Source: Fistularia commersonii (Eukaryota; Chordata; Actinopteri; Syngnathiformes; Fistulariidae). Taken from it: a DNA stretch of 64,000 nucleotides. Positions 38,392-53,300 of the stretch are shown here, one piece after another. Within the stretch, counting starts at the first letter, position 1. Each line of letters begins with the position of its first letter. A program made the position numbers and the translations under genes. The DNA is taken from NCBI GenBank assembly GCA_037954325.1, contig JBBMNZ010000003.1, positions 21,197,392 to 21,261,391 on the forward strand, written 5' to 3'. The notes under the pieces were generated by a model. The model made no database searches and was not told the DNA's origin. It was given only the letters and a program-made list of their open reading frames with translations.

Positions 38392-41300
38392 CGCGTTACT
38401 GGCTGGCGTTTGCGTCTGTCATCGAATCGCGACTCGGGACTGATTTAGTTCCCGGGGCATCTTTCACATCCGCGGGTGAAATTATACCCCTCCGACTCAA
38501 AGCCATGAAAAAATATGAAAAAATATTTCGTAAACTTCACTCAGCTCTCAATTGTTTTATAAATACTCGTTTCAAATATTTCTTCTGAAGATTTACGAGA
38601 GGGGTTTCACTCTCCATTTAATGTTACCGCTCCAGATGATGAGCCGTTACGGATTCTTTTTAAAATCTGTTCGCCGTTACGCTGATGATGCAGTGATGTG
38701 GCTCAGAGAAGAAGCTCCAGAGCTTAACCGTTTCATTTTTTAGTATCGCGACTCTTGCTTATTAAACCGCGGGGAAGAAGACGAAGTCAGAGACGCGAAG
38801 GTGCGCCGAATTTACACCGACGACGAGACTTTGGTCTATTTCCGCATCCTCATGTCGCGGCTAATGCCTCTCCGTCGTTCATCTGGCGATCTGTCTTGTC
38901 CATTCAGGCTCGGGGCTGTTACAGTAAGGAGGCGTCTGCCCCCCCCGCCGCCGTGCTGCTCTATTCATAGCTGATTAATAACGTCATTAGTCTCCCTGGC
39001 AGGGGTAACGAATGGCCAGCATTAAGGCCTAACGAGGAAGGTTACTTTAGATCTGTATAATAAATCTAGGCAACAATTTCGCAAAACAGTGGAGACAAAG
39101 ACGTCCAAAGTAAAAGCATCCATCTTAATATTCAACTCAGTTTATACGTCGAGTGAAATTCAAATAATCACTTTACGAAGCGACAGATCACCAAACCGTC
39201 CCTTTGGAGCCTGAAATTAACAATGGGGCGCTAACAGTACACGTTAGCGAGGTCGGCTAGTTTGACCCGGCACGGGAAGAGGAACCGACGCGATCCCCCT
39301 CGGCTTTGGATATATATTTTTTTTTTACGGCTAAAGAAAGAAGAAGAATAGGGGTTCTTGAGAATCCGCGGTGGAAAATCACCGGGAGTTCCGAAACGAG
39401 TCCTGACAACTTCGCCTGGTTTTCTCTTCTCGATAAGACCGAGGCAGGGTAGGGGGTGGGGGGGGTGATGAGAGAGCCTGACAGCTCGTGACATTTGAGC
39501 GGCTCCTTAAGGAAACCGAGACGGGGAGGGGAAGGAGACAAACGTTTCCAGGGAAGACAAAGTAAGTGGTGGGAAATGAAACGGGGGGGAGCGTGGCGGC
39601 GGCGGCGGGGGTTGACAAAGGAACTGTTTTTGTGCTCTTTCTCACAAATGGATTCCCAACAGTTGAAAACACCAAATTAATATCAATTTAACACTTGAAA
39701 TGCATCAAATAAGCGACATTCGGCGCACCATCGAAAGCCCTTAAGCTAGGCCTGACTGATCGGGGATTGGCCTACTCTCTTTGTCGAGGGAGACAACCTG
39801 CCCGAGTTGTTTCATCAAACCGTCGAAGGGCGGAGCGGATCGGTAACCCCGCTCTTAGCAATCAGTCGGCTCCAACCTCCTACCGAGGCGCGACCTGCAT
39901 CGCGCCCCCTGCATCGCGTCTCCTTGTCATGCCTGATTCTCCGGAAACTGTCAAACACCGTCAAACTGAGAACGTTAACATCCGGGAGAGATAAAAATTT
40001 AAAACTCTGCTGCTTCGGAAGAGCTTCAGAAAGCTTGGTGTTAGCGTTAGGCTAGCTCTTAGTTAATGCCACCATACTCTGCTGAGGGACATCCCATAAT
40101 GCACTTCTCTCAATCCTGTCTGTACTCGTGTCCCTTCATCGCCGCACCGCAGTCGCCTAATTTCGTCTCCCGAGTCCTTGGTCTTGATCCACTGCAGAGA
40201 TCCTGCAGTAGATCCCCCGTTCTTATTTTCTTCTTATTGTTGTACTGTGTCAGCTATTAGCATGAAACAGTTAGCGCTACTGTTATTATTCGCATCCCAA
40301 CCCACATATCCAATCTGTCCCTATCACAGTCTTGCTTTCTATCTCAATGTCCTTCTCAATCGGTCGAGGCGGGAGGCCACCCGTGTTGGGGTCTGTCAAA
40401 TATTTCTGCGGCGCCGTACAAATAAAATCCGACTCTAGAGGAAGGCGTACGGGAAATTTCAAGAACCCACCAAGCGGCAGTGGGAGCGCGAAACATGGAA
40501 ACAACAAAAACGAAGCCGCGATAAAAGCGCTATCCAAGGGTCGCATGTGTTTCTCTTCAGTTTTACTCCATCTCTTAACTCTCCTGTGGTGTTGGAAGCG
40601 ACAGAAGACGCTAGTGGACCCAGACTGCGTCTGCCCAAAGGACACCTGGGTACCATGTGCTGAAGGAGGCAATTGGGCGTTTCGTTAATTGAACCTCCAC
40701 GGATATTTTCGTTTTCATCGGTCCAATGTGACGAGGAAAACTATTTCGGCTGCGTGGAGCTCGTCCCATTAATCAGCCGCGTCATTGTTTAAGCCGCAGT
40801 GTTCAACGTGTGTGAAAAAAGTAGTGGGTTATAGTCCCGTAATTACCGTAATCTGTCTCGTCTTCTATCCCGTGTTTCGTCAAGACCGGTTTCCCAGTTG
40901 GCCGGTATGAATATTTATAGTGCGGAATATGTTCCGACCAAGACGCTGCTCTGTCGGACCGATTTGCTCACAACCGCAGGAACCCACTCCACGTCTCAGG
41001 AGTGCGAACCACTCGCCCCTTAGAGAAGAAGTGACTGGAACTGAGATTTTCATCGGCCACAACAGCCTCTTTTGCCCTGTAAGACCTTTTTTCCGATTCC
41101 TGGAACCTTTTCAGGATCCAGGCTGTTTTTTTGTGCAGTCGGACAGCAGAGAAATCAGAGGCAATGGACCTCGGTTCCTCGAACTACGAGGCGGTGGTTT
41201 TTCCCAGTTCCGTAGGAATTCTTGCGAGGAACTCTTCTTGTGGACTGCGGGGCGACATTTTTAAAAACTACTACGTTCACCGGTCGGCTGTTTTCTTGAG

Positions 41301-44300
41301 AAAAAAAACAGCAAGAAACAAGTCGACTAAGAGGTCCAAGCTCTTCTAAGGACTTGCACATTAAAATTTTGGACAGCGGCCCCTTAAGATACAAATATCT
41401 TTGTATATGATACGATTTTCACTATACAAAGTGCGATTCGAGCAAATTTTATCCTTGAAATCCCCCCCAAATTTCATGATACAAATTCGATAGCCAGAAC
41501 ATTTGAAAGTCGCAGGGTGCGCGCCAAGCGAGCTCCCGCAACCCGAACCCGCTCCATGATTCCGCCGCATCTTCTGAACTGGCGCTGCTCGCCGCTTTCA
41601 CCTCGAAAAAAACGTGCAGTTTCCAGCATCCCTTGACCATGTCGTCCGGGTAGTTTGTACAGTAAATATCCTGCGTCGTGTTCCCGACTCTTGGGTGTCA
41701 TAATTTCATATCTTTGTGCTCATCATGTCCAAAAAAAGCAAAAGGTGAACCCAGAAAGAAGATGCTTTCATGGAAATGAAGCACAAAATAAGAGCAAAGC
41801 GCGAACATGGTGTACCTGTGACTGATATCGTACGTGACTATAATGGCAATGCATCAACGATATGTACCATCCTAAACCAAAAGAAATCTATAAAAACTAT
41901 GAAGCCTTCCTGCGGCACGATTATTGTGTCGCAAAAACAGGCATCTATACAAGACAACACGGAAAAATTACTTCTGACGCGGGTGGCGATACTATAACTC
42001 AGACAATCACAAGAGAGAATTAACACATGAATTCAATTTAAATTTGCAAAAAAATCACTTCAGAAATGGCAAAAAAATCAAAACACAAACCCATTTCTGG
42101 TACGAATGAATTTTGAATCTTAAGGGACCACTCTAGTGCCTTAGCTTGATGTCCATGCAGAACATGTCAACGCTGTTGTCTTCCCTTTCTTCACAGTAGT
42201 TTGTTTTTGAGCGTTAAGGTAGACTTCGCAGATGCTTATGTCACACCGGTGCCAATGCAAAACCAAGAAGGTTCCTGCAACCATACTGTGAACTATATTC
42301 TTTAAACTTTTCTGTCTGAAAGAATAAACAAACAACATCCTTCCAAATTAAACATTAGCGCCCTCCCCTTTTTCTGCACCTACACAACATTGCGAGCAGC
42401 TGCTTGCCCGCATTTCGGTAAACAAATCAAGATGTATGATTTTTTGTCCATTTTTTTTTAAACACGCTGTGCGCTTTTGTAGCCCGTTTTGATAAATCTG
42501 CATCCTATGCATCACATGGATGGGAGATTGGGGGTGGGGTGATGCTACGCCCAAGGCGAACTCTTGTCGAACGTTCTTGTTGTGGCAACCGGACTTGAAA
42601 ATCCTTCCCTGAAGACGTTTCTGCACTCGTCCGAGGGCTTCTAATGATCCGTTGGGAGTTTCCCAATATAACTGGTAGGTTATTTTTGGCGGGTCTAGGT
42701 CATGGTAGCATTCATCCCCTTCTTACATCCCTACACTGGCTCCCGGTAGCCGCCCGAATCAAGTTCAAGTCCCTGGTACTCGCCGACCGGGCAGTGAATG
42801 GGACAACCCCAGTCTTATCTCCAGGTTACGGTCAAGCCACATGTCCCTTCCCGTCCCCTCTGACTTGCCACCTCTGGGCGACCGTCCACCCCATCACTCA
42901 GAGCCCCCGGCTGCCGATCAAACCAGTCTCGGCTCTTCTCGGTCTCGGCTCCTCGGTGGTGGAACCAACTCCTGAAAAAGGCCAATCTTTCGCCGTGAGG
43001 TGAAAACATACCTCTTCAGCAAGCACTATCCCACTAATCGCACTTAGCCCCCCCCCCCCTGAAAAAAGGAGGAAATGAATGTATGTATGTATGTGGTTCC
43101 GAGATGGCTATTTGGTAGAGTGGTCACTTCTTACTTTCAACTACTGGTACTTTGGATCTTCGGTGACTGAATTGCACTTTTTGTGAGTCGCTTTGGATAA
43201 AAGCGTCTGCCAAATGACTGCAATGTAATGTAATGCAATTCATGATGTAAATGCAAGAGTTGATCGGCAGGTCTAAGGGGGTTGTTTTCCTGATGGGGTG
43301 TCGTTCGTTGGGACAAAAGAGCAACTTTTGGGGACTGAAATGTGAAAATGTAAAGCTAAACAAAGGACTGAAACCCGCTGGATCACGTGGACTAAAGCTC
43401 ATGTGGATGCTACCGGGTCTAGTCCATCTTGGTATAGATCTCAGTACGGCGTTATACCTTTGGGAAAGGTTGTGTCTGAGGCATCCTCCTCTGTTCAGAG
43501 ATGTTTTTTCTGTTTTGACCAAGATAGCTTCTTTGACTCCTCCCTCGAACCATCTGTCTTCTTTGGCCGCAATACATTGTGGACATTGCTGTCTTCAAAA
43601 GAACACCTTCAAGTGAAGACATACAAGTCCTGTTACCAAGACTAGAGGATTTCGAGAAGAATTCACCATGACCTGGATGACTGAGAACCTCCAGATATAT
43701 TCTCATAGGCATTTTGCCACCAGAGCCGGAAAACACGCTTCTCTGCCCGCCCTCACGTCTTATTATAATACCTTCGGAGAACGCAAACGCCTCCCGTGCG
43801 CATGTGCGTGTTTCGGTGCTCTTTCAATATGACATGTACAGCCCGCACCGAGCGAAATATCCACGGGCTGTAAAGGTCAGAAAGGATGTTTGCAGATGTG
43901 GGGTGAGGGTACGGGAGGGAGGGGAGGGCGGCGGCAACCGCCCTGGGAGACTGGCAGACAAACAGTCTGGTTAATCAGACTTCCACCGGTAAGTGGCCTC
44001 CCTGGGTTTTGGATCCACTGAGCAGAGGCAATAGCGCTACACCGTTCGGTGGGGTTTCCGCAGCCCGCCGCGATGCTGCTCCCGCTTCTACTTTTAGCTC
44101 ATGGAAAACGGGAGGTGCGGCGGGGGCGAGGGACGGGGCGCTAACAGGAAAAATAAGAGCCCCCGGCTTTGGGGTCAGCGGCTTGTGGCTTATAAAAATA
44201 AAAGGGGTGTGAAGGAAAAGCGGTGTTTTTATGCCACGGGGGCGCTTTTATAATTACCGCGCCCAGAGGACAGACCGAATCCATAAACGACAGGCCGGCA

Positions 44301-47300
44301 TCCTGGACGAGTGTCGGAGGGTGATATCGTAAAAAGGAAGCGTAGTCGGGTCAAAAGAGGCAGTTGCGACGATTCCGATTTGAAAAATAGCTACGTCAAC
44401 ACTTTTTTCTTTCCAGCGCAAGCCGAAAGCGCTAGCACGCCGATGATTTTTTTTTGTTTTTTTTTTCTTTTTTAAAAAACTGAGCCGGGCATCTTCCCCG
44501 CGCTTGCATAAACACTGCCTGCAAAAAAGTCGGGTTGGCACGTTACGATGCGCAACCATCCCGTTGCCCTTCTTTTAAGCTCGCCGCTATCTCCCGAAAG
44601 GCAAACACGCGGATTAATCACTTCGGCTAACGGGGTACGTACGCTATATCCTGTGTGCGCAACAGCTAAAGATGCCGCATGCCCATCCTTGGACCCCCTT
44701 CCCTCCCCCTTTGATTTTAAAAACGCTGCTCCCAGGCAGGATTTAACGGACTCGCCTCGCATTAGCATATATTTAAAAAAATCCCGCATCTTTTGATCCT
44801 TCGTCGTCGCCTTTTCCCGCGTTTATAGATAATAGCGTCGGTACTCGAAATAAACAACAATGTTAACTTATTTGTTTAATCAACTGGAACGTACCAACAG
44901 CAATTAGGGTTCGTCGAGATAAGGCGCCGAGGATAATGGCGTCCCCGCCGTGTAAGAACCCCATGTGGCGGATATTACACTTCGCCGTCGGAGGACGGTT
45001 TAATGCGGTGTGTTCCGTAGCCGCCGTAATTATTTCCAGTGAGAGAGATGCAGGTATGTTTATTAGGGTAATTCCATTCCCCCGGTTGGGACCTAATTAG
45101 CCGGTCTGAGGTGCTAACGGCGAGCCCGTGTGTCCTTTCAGGCGCTCTTATCTATATTTCCGGTGTATCCCTCCACGGGGAACGCTCATTACACAGTAAT
45201 ATCGACTTTTCGGAAAATGTCATTTTGAAAGTAAACAGCGCCGCGAGCTACGGGGCTTAAACGGCGCCGCGTAATTGGACCGACACCTTCGCGAGACGAG
45301 GTGTGAGCGGCGCGGCGGGTTTAAAAGTCACTTGACAAACGCGTCCGCCGTTTGTTTTCGTCCGCTAACACGCATTCACGCCGAGCGTCTGGGCTGCTAA
45401 AGCCGCGCACCGACGACTTTCTCGCACTCGCCGGCCTGCCCGTGACCCCGCGAGCCGATGATAGAGCGCGCCGGTATTCCCCGGAGTAGGCCTGAGCCTT
45501 TATCCGGCGCTAGCGCTGTTTAGCTTGAGGCGCCTTTGAACGGAACTGTTCTTGCTTCTCGATTCCAACGGGGAACGGCGGCGCTCCCGGGAAGCGCAAA
45601 GACCCAAGATCTGCAATCTGTTGTTGTTTCTCCATCCTTGTTACAACTCCATCAACCCCGACTCCACGCACCCTCTTCGCTATTCGTCCCTGATCTACTT
45701 ACATTTTATATTATACGGATTTAGCCCCTTTCTTTCCTCTGCTGCTCTACATCCCGCTGACAGCAGCAGCGCCGGGACAGCTTTAGCGTTTGGAGTTTCT
45801 TTTCTTAATTTGAGCCTTTTTATTTTTTTTTTCTTGCAAAAAGATGAGCGATAAAGCTGCGGCATCAAAATTTTATTTGCACATAACAAACCCTGTCCGG
45901 GTTGCTTGTTTGCGTGGAGGCACAACAGCGGATCTAGGCTGCAGCGTTCACGTCTAACCTCCCCTCCCGTGTATCGGCGGTCCATGTGGAAGTAATTACC
46001 GCCCGTGTTTTAATATCTGAGTGTCTGTTTGGGTTTCAAAAGCCTGGCAGGGATCAATTCTCTCGCTCTCTCTCTTGTTCTTCGGGCTCGTACATGAGTC
46101 GGAGTCAAGGAGAGCGGCGCGTTCTCTGCTTTATGTCGTCCACGCCGTGAGTTAAATGGCTTCTGGCGGACGACTTCATCCGAAACAGCTCTGTAAGGCT
46201 AGGGTGTGCCCGAGCGTGCGCTACAACAGGATTTCCCCCTCCATAGCTGATTCGTTTGAATCAGGAGATTCACGCGGCTAATGACGATGTGACTCGGCGG
46301 AGCCGTGAAAAAATAAGATCTCGACATTGGGAGATCGGTTCGGTGTACTGAATCGCTCTAGTGGCTCATGCAAAAAGTCAAAGTACCGATCAGGCAAAAT
46401 GATCCAAAAGATTCATTTCCAATTCTTTGTTCAACGAATCATTACATGCTTTCATACAGAAAAGATCCGCTTAGCTCAGTTCCTAAAAGGGAAATTTTAA
46501 GTTCTGCATTAGCACGTGTGGTAACGGATCACGGTGGAGACTGGTGTGACACAAGCGTCGTAAACTACTTCCGAAAAAGATACCAACTGTGCAAAAGGGG
46601 CTATCGTTGTCACGGACAAGCAACGAGATACTGCCGAACAGTCCGAGCCGGTCGGTTCGATATTTAACATCCGACCGATGTTGCATTTCGCCTCAAATTC
46701 AATCCTGAAGCAAAAATTTATGTCTAAATGGTGTTTTTGTGTCACTGGATTTTGGCCGGTTCAAGACGAACCGTCCACATCGGCCCATTACGGGAGTCCC
46801 CATCAAACCAGTGACATCGGACGTTGTTTCATGGTCAATACAACCTACATTTGACCTGATATCATCTGAAAAGGACCAGCGTCTATTACCGATGTAGATT
46901 TGATCTACATCAAATTAAATTTTGGTTTAAAACACTCAACTTCCAGTGCTGCAGTGATATACAGTGGTGGATCAGGCAGGATAAAAGTACTATCCAGAAA
47001 ACAAGATTTACACAACTTAACTCTAAGTACCACATGTCTCTGGAGGACATTAATACTTGTAATTTCCTGACCCCTAAATGATGACTCCTTATTTCGCTTT
47101 ATTTGTTTGTTCTTAATCCCTCAGGCATCGTACGGCAGCGCCCGATGTCGCCGACCCAGACGGCTCAAGACGCCACGGCGGCAACATCTGGAGCAACCAG
47201 GAAGTGTCACGCGCAACGTTTTGCTAGCTCGTTGACGACAGCATCGGAACTCGAGCAGCGTCGAATCGCCATCTCGGGACTCATAACTGATTCATTAACT

Positions 47301-50300
47301 TAGATACAACTGGAAATACGCAATTTTTTTTTTTACAGGATCTTATGCCGCCTGTCACATTTGTCAGGGGTTGAGCTTTGGGGGAGATCGCTTCATCACC
47401 GCGACACCCCACAAACCAACCAACCCCCGCGATGCCTTTGCTCATAAATACAAAGACTGACGGAGGGTGAAAGAAAACCAAGCGACAGAAGAGAGCACTC
47501 AGGCAGTGATGAGGCATCTCCATCTCTCAGTGGGTACCGGCTACCTCTGATGGGAGGGGCGGATAGTCTTCTGTTTGCAGGTCTGATGGGGAAAAGAGGC
47601 GGGGTGGCAATTCCGACATGGCTGGATGAAAGAAACAGCGAAAGCTCGCGGAAAACGGAGGAGGGTCATCTTTGTTTCAGGATAAAACAGACGGAATTGT
47701 GGTTCAAAAGGACAATGATAAAGAACACTCGAGAAATCGCGTCACAACAGACGCTTCTGAATTGAGTAATCTACCTGTGGCTGCTTAGGTTTCTCCGTCA
47801 AAGGCTCGCTTTTCTTCCGCCGTCGCGCAATTCACTTGGGGAGAAAAAAAAAAAAACAAAAATCGAGCAGGAGGGCTGAGAGCAAAACCGTCTCAAGTGG
47901 CTTGGCTTTCGGGAGACAAAAACGTCAAATCGCTATCCATGTGCTCCTCCTATAGCCTCCACCTTGTAGTGGTGGAGGGGTTTCACGCCTCCTGAAGATC
48001 CTAATGGGTAGGTTCACCTGAGGCATACAGGTCTAGACCAGTGGTTCTTAACCTGGGTTCGATCGAACCCCAGGGGTTCGGTGGGTCAGTCTCAGGGGTT
48101 CGGCGGAGGTCAAGACACACATTGGTGATGACATCACTGGCTGCAGGTGATCACGCTACATAGCTCGGCCTATCCGTGCTGCAGGGATTTTGGCGCGCTC
48201 AGTTGTAGTAACTTGTGACTGTCGTGATGGTACGTCATGTGATTTCTTTTTTAATATTTTAATCCCTTCATACTAATTATGTCGGGCAAAAAAAGAAAGC
48301 GGTCGGCAGAATACCTACAATACGGATTCACATGTATGACGGAACGTGATTGGAGTCGATGTCCTAACTGCATGATTTGCAAAGACAAGATGAGCAATTC
48401 TAGTCCAGCACCGGCAAAACTAAGGGAAGGCTTCCTTCAGCTGCATGGATATGGGAACTACAAGAACATGGCGCTTGCTGAATTCAAGGTGAAGGGAGCC
48501 AGATTTGATGAAAAGGCTACTCTGCCTGTTCTTTGTACCCATCAACGAACCGATCCTCGATCCAATAAAGAAGGGTTTGGTGAATGCGCATGTAAAACAG
48601 GTGGGGTTCAGTACCTCCAACAAGGTCTAGACAAAATGGACCCGTTGTCCTTCACCATCGCCCCCTTTCTGGAGCCAGAAACCCAGGGCAGGGGCTCGAT
48701 GGCGGGGATGCTGGGCTGAGCCGGGCGGCTACTCAAGATGGAGCAAGAATTGGGCAATTCATGTCCCGAGAGCAAAACTTGATTAATGGTTCCCAAACTA
48801 CGGCCCCGCCTCCACATTTTGCCCGGCCCCGGAACAATATCAAAGATGTATTTTGATTTTTTTTCTTTCATTCTGGCCACGCAATCGTGACACGTACATG
48901 CATAGAATGTAAAATTCTATTCCACCCTTCTGCAGTCTGTGCTTTATCTGAAACCCCTCCCTCAAAAAAAAAAAAGAAAAAACAAACCTGGACACCCCTG
49001 TTAAATAACAAGGAATAATGGCGAAAAGATTAGGTAAGAGAAAAATAGATTCAGAATGCAGGGTTTTTAACCTTTTAACAAACAATTTTTTTTTTGTTCA
49101 ATTTAAAGAAAAGGCTGTTTGTCTCATCGGTCACGAGATGAGACAAAGACATTATTGATTAATACTGTTATTATTTATTTTCTGTTTTTTTTTTTTCCTG
49201 TCAAAATCCCAGAAAGGGTTAATTGTTGGTTATGTGTGGCTTTCTTGAAAACAATACATTTTTAGGTTTAGACATCTTTGTGATCGTCACACTTTTTTGT
49301 TACAAACCCGTCCGAGAAGGGAAAAGTTATTTGGCCCTTGCAGGAAAAAGTTTGCGGACCCCTGAATTAGATGGTGAGACTCGAGACATTTGATCCCTCT
49401 GATGTGGATTTTCAAAATAATTAATAAGGTATTTAATTAAAATTTATTTTATTTTAGTCCGTTTATGATTAAAAATTCATTTTAAATTGGAAGTCGATGG
49501 CGATCTTTTAACATCTAAATAAAATGTGTTCAAATATTTCTGACGCTCTTTCTGAAGATTCCGGGCATTTTACGGTCCGTGGGCCACACCTGGGCCGTTT
49601 TGCTTTTTTATCCGTTTTCTTTGAAAATCTGAACAAGTATTTTCAATCAATATTGAATTTAGAAACTCCTGATTTTTTCCTTTTAATTTTGTATGAACGA
49701 TTACATACAAAATAATGTCGGAACATTTATATGATCATTCGTGATTTTAAAGTGGAACTAAAATGCCAAAAAATGTAAATATTTAAATTGCAATTTTCAT
49801 TTGGTTAAACTTACATGATACCAAGTTGGCCGCGCGTGTAAAAATTAAATAAGAAATGTGGCCCGTCGGCCGAAATAATTGCCCACCCCTGCAGTAAAAG
49901 GATGACAGAGGACGGCATTTTTGGTTTGCTGCCGGTGGATACTTTTAACTTGAGCTTTTTTTTTAAATTTTTTCATAAATACAAGACTCAAATAGCCATT
50001 GAGTATTTTGCTTAAAAGTAATCGTCAACCCAATTTCCTTTTTTTAGAGATCAAAATGTTTTGTTGCATGCAGAGATGTCATTTTCATATTTTGTTTATA
50101 CATAGCATATTGGCCAAAAAAAATAATGTTCTGTAAATTCATTTTAAATAAAAAAAAAAAGGCCCTGTGGTTCCCGGTGTTTCTTTACCGTTGGGAAACG
50201 GGTCCAAATGGCTCTTTGAGTGAGAAAGGTTGCCAACCCCCGCACTGGAAACTTAATACCGGGGAACGACTCCGTACCCCGGCCAGGCGAGCCAATGAAG

Positions 50301-53300
50301 CGAATCAGAGGTGCACATAAAAGTTTTTATAAACTCAAATTGCAGAAACAAAACCGGCTAACGCTTCTTTGTAGACCTTCCAGCAGCAGTTTGTGCAAAA
50401 TACTTTGCAATAAAACACAAAAAAAAAGGGAAGCGAACGCATCGGGCAACCAGAACTGCACTTAACGGTCTGAGCTATAACGGCCACTCGGACGGCTGCG
50501 TCGCGCCTTCTTGATGTCTAGTTACACTTTAAATTTAGTAGATGGAAAAATAAATGTATATTCCACATGCACTCTTGGAAAACAATCTGCGCCCTGCAGA
50601 AAGTATATATGTATATATCTATATTTTGCCCCGGCCACATTATCTCATTTCAAAACGCAGGTTCTAACGGTCGATGCAGATGACTCCATTTAAAAAGGAG
50701 TCCTCGTATAGACCCGCGCAACCTCAGACTTGAAAAATGCAGCCGGTTTCCTCTCCAAGCTGTAATTGCCACCTACTAGAATATCATATGTGGACGGATC
50801 GTACAAACGTTCGCCCTCAAAAGAGTTTAGGGATCACAGCTGCGCGGCGCAGACAGCGTGATGATAAAACGCTCCCCGATTAGCTGCACGGAAGTTAGGT
50901 GACAGGTATTAGCTTCTATATCCACGGCTGTCGGGGGGGGAAAAAAAAAAAAAGAAAAATCGCTTGTTTTTTTTTTTTTTTTTTTTTCCCACGACGTGCA
51001 CTCGGACCACTCTCAAGAAAATGTCGACGCTGTAAAAGCGTCCCGCCGTCCAGCGGTGGAACATTTAAAAAGAAGAAGCAAAGGAACCCCACCTCCCACG
51101 GAGAGCGGCTCATACATAACATGTGATTTTTCTTCTTTTTTTTGGGGGGGTCTGAGGGTTGTTTCTTTCTTTCCCATGAACAAAAAAAAAAAAAAAGAAG
51201 CTAATGACGATGGAGTCGAACCGCGGCGGCTTCACACGGGACATTAACGGGCACTTACTCGGCCGCGTGATTAAGACCCTTCCAGGTCCACTTTTGGTCA
51301 TTTCTCTTGCTATTTGCCCACATCTGTTAGCAACTACTTGACCCGCATTGCGCGAAACGTCCGGGGCGAGTCGAGACCGCGGTCGGAGGGGTAGTATTTT
51401 TTTAAATCGTTTCCGAGCAACGGTAGCGGCAAGGTGGAGAGATGTACTTCAAAAGGGAACGGATGTTGTCTTGCTAACCTTGGTCTGCGTGCTAATCCGT
51501 CGTCATCTATCGGGTTCAAAACCAAGGCTGTTTACTGCCAAAAGCTTGTACATATGCTAACGCCTGACCTTTTTACATTCCAAACACCCACAAATGGGAA
51601 TAATCAGCGGAGCTGCGTTTAACTGCGGCTGGCAAGCTAGGAGACACAGATTATGACCACTAATGACTATTAGCCAACTCGTGTCCGCCGGGTGTTTGGA
51701 TCCAGTTCAACCCCCATTGATTTCCATGTTGGGCGAAGACAACTTCATCCCCCTGGGAAGTCCCTCCGGCTTATCTCGCCCTCCGACTGCAAGGCGGTTG
51801 AACGACGGCGTGTAATCCTGGCCGGGCGTCGACATCGTTCGCATTTGGCGGGGTCGTTGGACACGCGCGGGGGGCGACAAGAAGGGTAAACCCGGTGTCG
51901 GGTCGTTGGAGAAAACTGAGCGAATTGCAGATTTAAAAATGGTTTGAAAGGGAAGCAAATCAGTGTACAGTACATCATCTTTACCTTTCGGATCCATTTT
52001 CCAATTCCGAGACGACCGGGCGTCGGAATAATTTAATTTCATTTAATCAGCGGGGAAACCGGAGGACTTTCTTTCGTTCGGATTATTATTACTTGTCTCC
52101 AAATTAAAGAAAGACGGAGAGTCTGTAATATTCCTGGATGAAACGAAGGAGACTTTCTTTTCAAGGCCCCGTCCACGGATCTGCTGCATTCATCTCCGAC
52201 GCAGACGGCGGCGAAAGAAAGCGAGCCCATCAAACCCGGTGCGGCGTCGATGGCGAGGAATACGAAATAGCGACGAGCTGCCGGGGTCGTCGGTATTCCT
52301 GACTGGATGCGCTGCCGTCGGCGGTTTTAACGCTGATACGCTAATCCATTAGCCACCTGCTTCCGGGCGCGGGGAAAACTCACGCCCGAGTAGATTTTCC
52401 CATCTCCCTCGACAAAATGAGGGGAAGTGGAATATAAAGTAACGCGGGAACAAATAAACGTGTAACATGATTTGGCTTTTCCGTCCCGTGTTTGCCGTTT
52501 CATGCAGATCACGCTTCTCACCCAAACGATGTTTTTTTTTTTTCCTCATTGCTGTTTGGATTTCCGCGGAGAAGCTTTTACCGGCCCTCCGGGTTTGACG
52601 TTGATTATCACGGCCGCGTAAATGATCTCGAAATTTTGCGTCGTGTTACATTTTCCGGAAACGTCGGGGCGGTAATGAAACCGGATCCCGCATCGTTCCG
52701 GTCGTTTCCCGCGCTTGCTTTTATTCGACGGCGTTTGCTCGCGCCGCTCTGAGCCACCGGTCCCCGCTGTTTGCTTTTTTTGCCTCGCTTTGCACTCGCC
52801 GTCTCCGAAGCAGGAATGAGCTTTTAAAACCAATACTTTGGCAGGGGAAGTGTCCAAAGAGAACACGCCACAGAAATCCAGCCCGTATCAGCTAAAAGAA
52901 GCGAAGGGTTCATGTTTAGGTAAAGCTCCGTGCAAAAGACGGACTTTACATGTCAAAGGAAGTACCATTCTGCGGGCAAAGAGGCTTTTCCTTAGTCCTC
53001 ACAACATTTTTGTAGCCCAAGAACCGGAGTGGACCGTGAGCGGACCGAGAATAATCCCTCAAATAGACTTCCGCTCCCTCCCGTCAAGTCCCGGTTCGCC
53101 AAAACCCCCCCCAACCTCTGATTTTTAGACACATTGTCGGGCGTTCTGCTCCGGGGAACATTTTCTCAGAGGCGGCGAGACGCAGTCCGAAATTATCGCA
53201 ATTAAGCTTCTCGCCGGAGTTGAGCGGCTCTTGTTTCCCGACGTGAGGATTACTGCACTTGGGGGGAAAAAAAAAAAAATCACGGGTTACGCTCGGTGAT

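Noticed and set aside
43251..43736. Frames of 80-132 codons on both strands near an L2 tail
   Set aside because: Sequence feels repeat-derived (continuous with the L2 end), but I could not match it to a family, so no feature was claimed.
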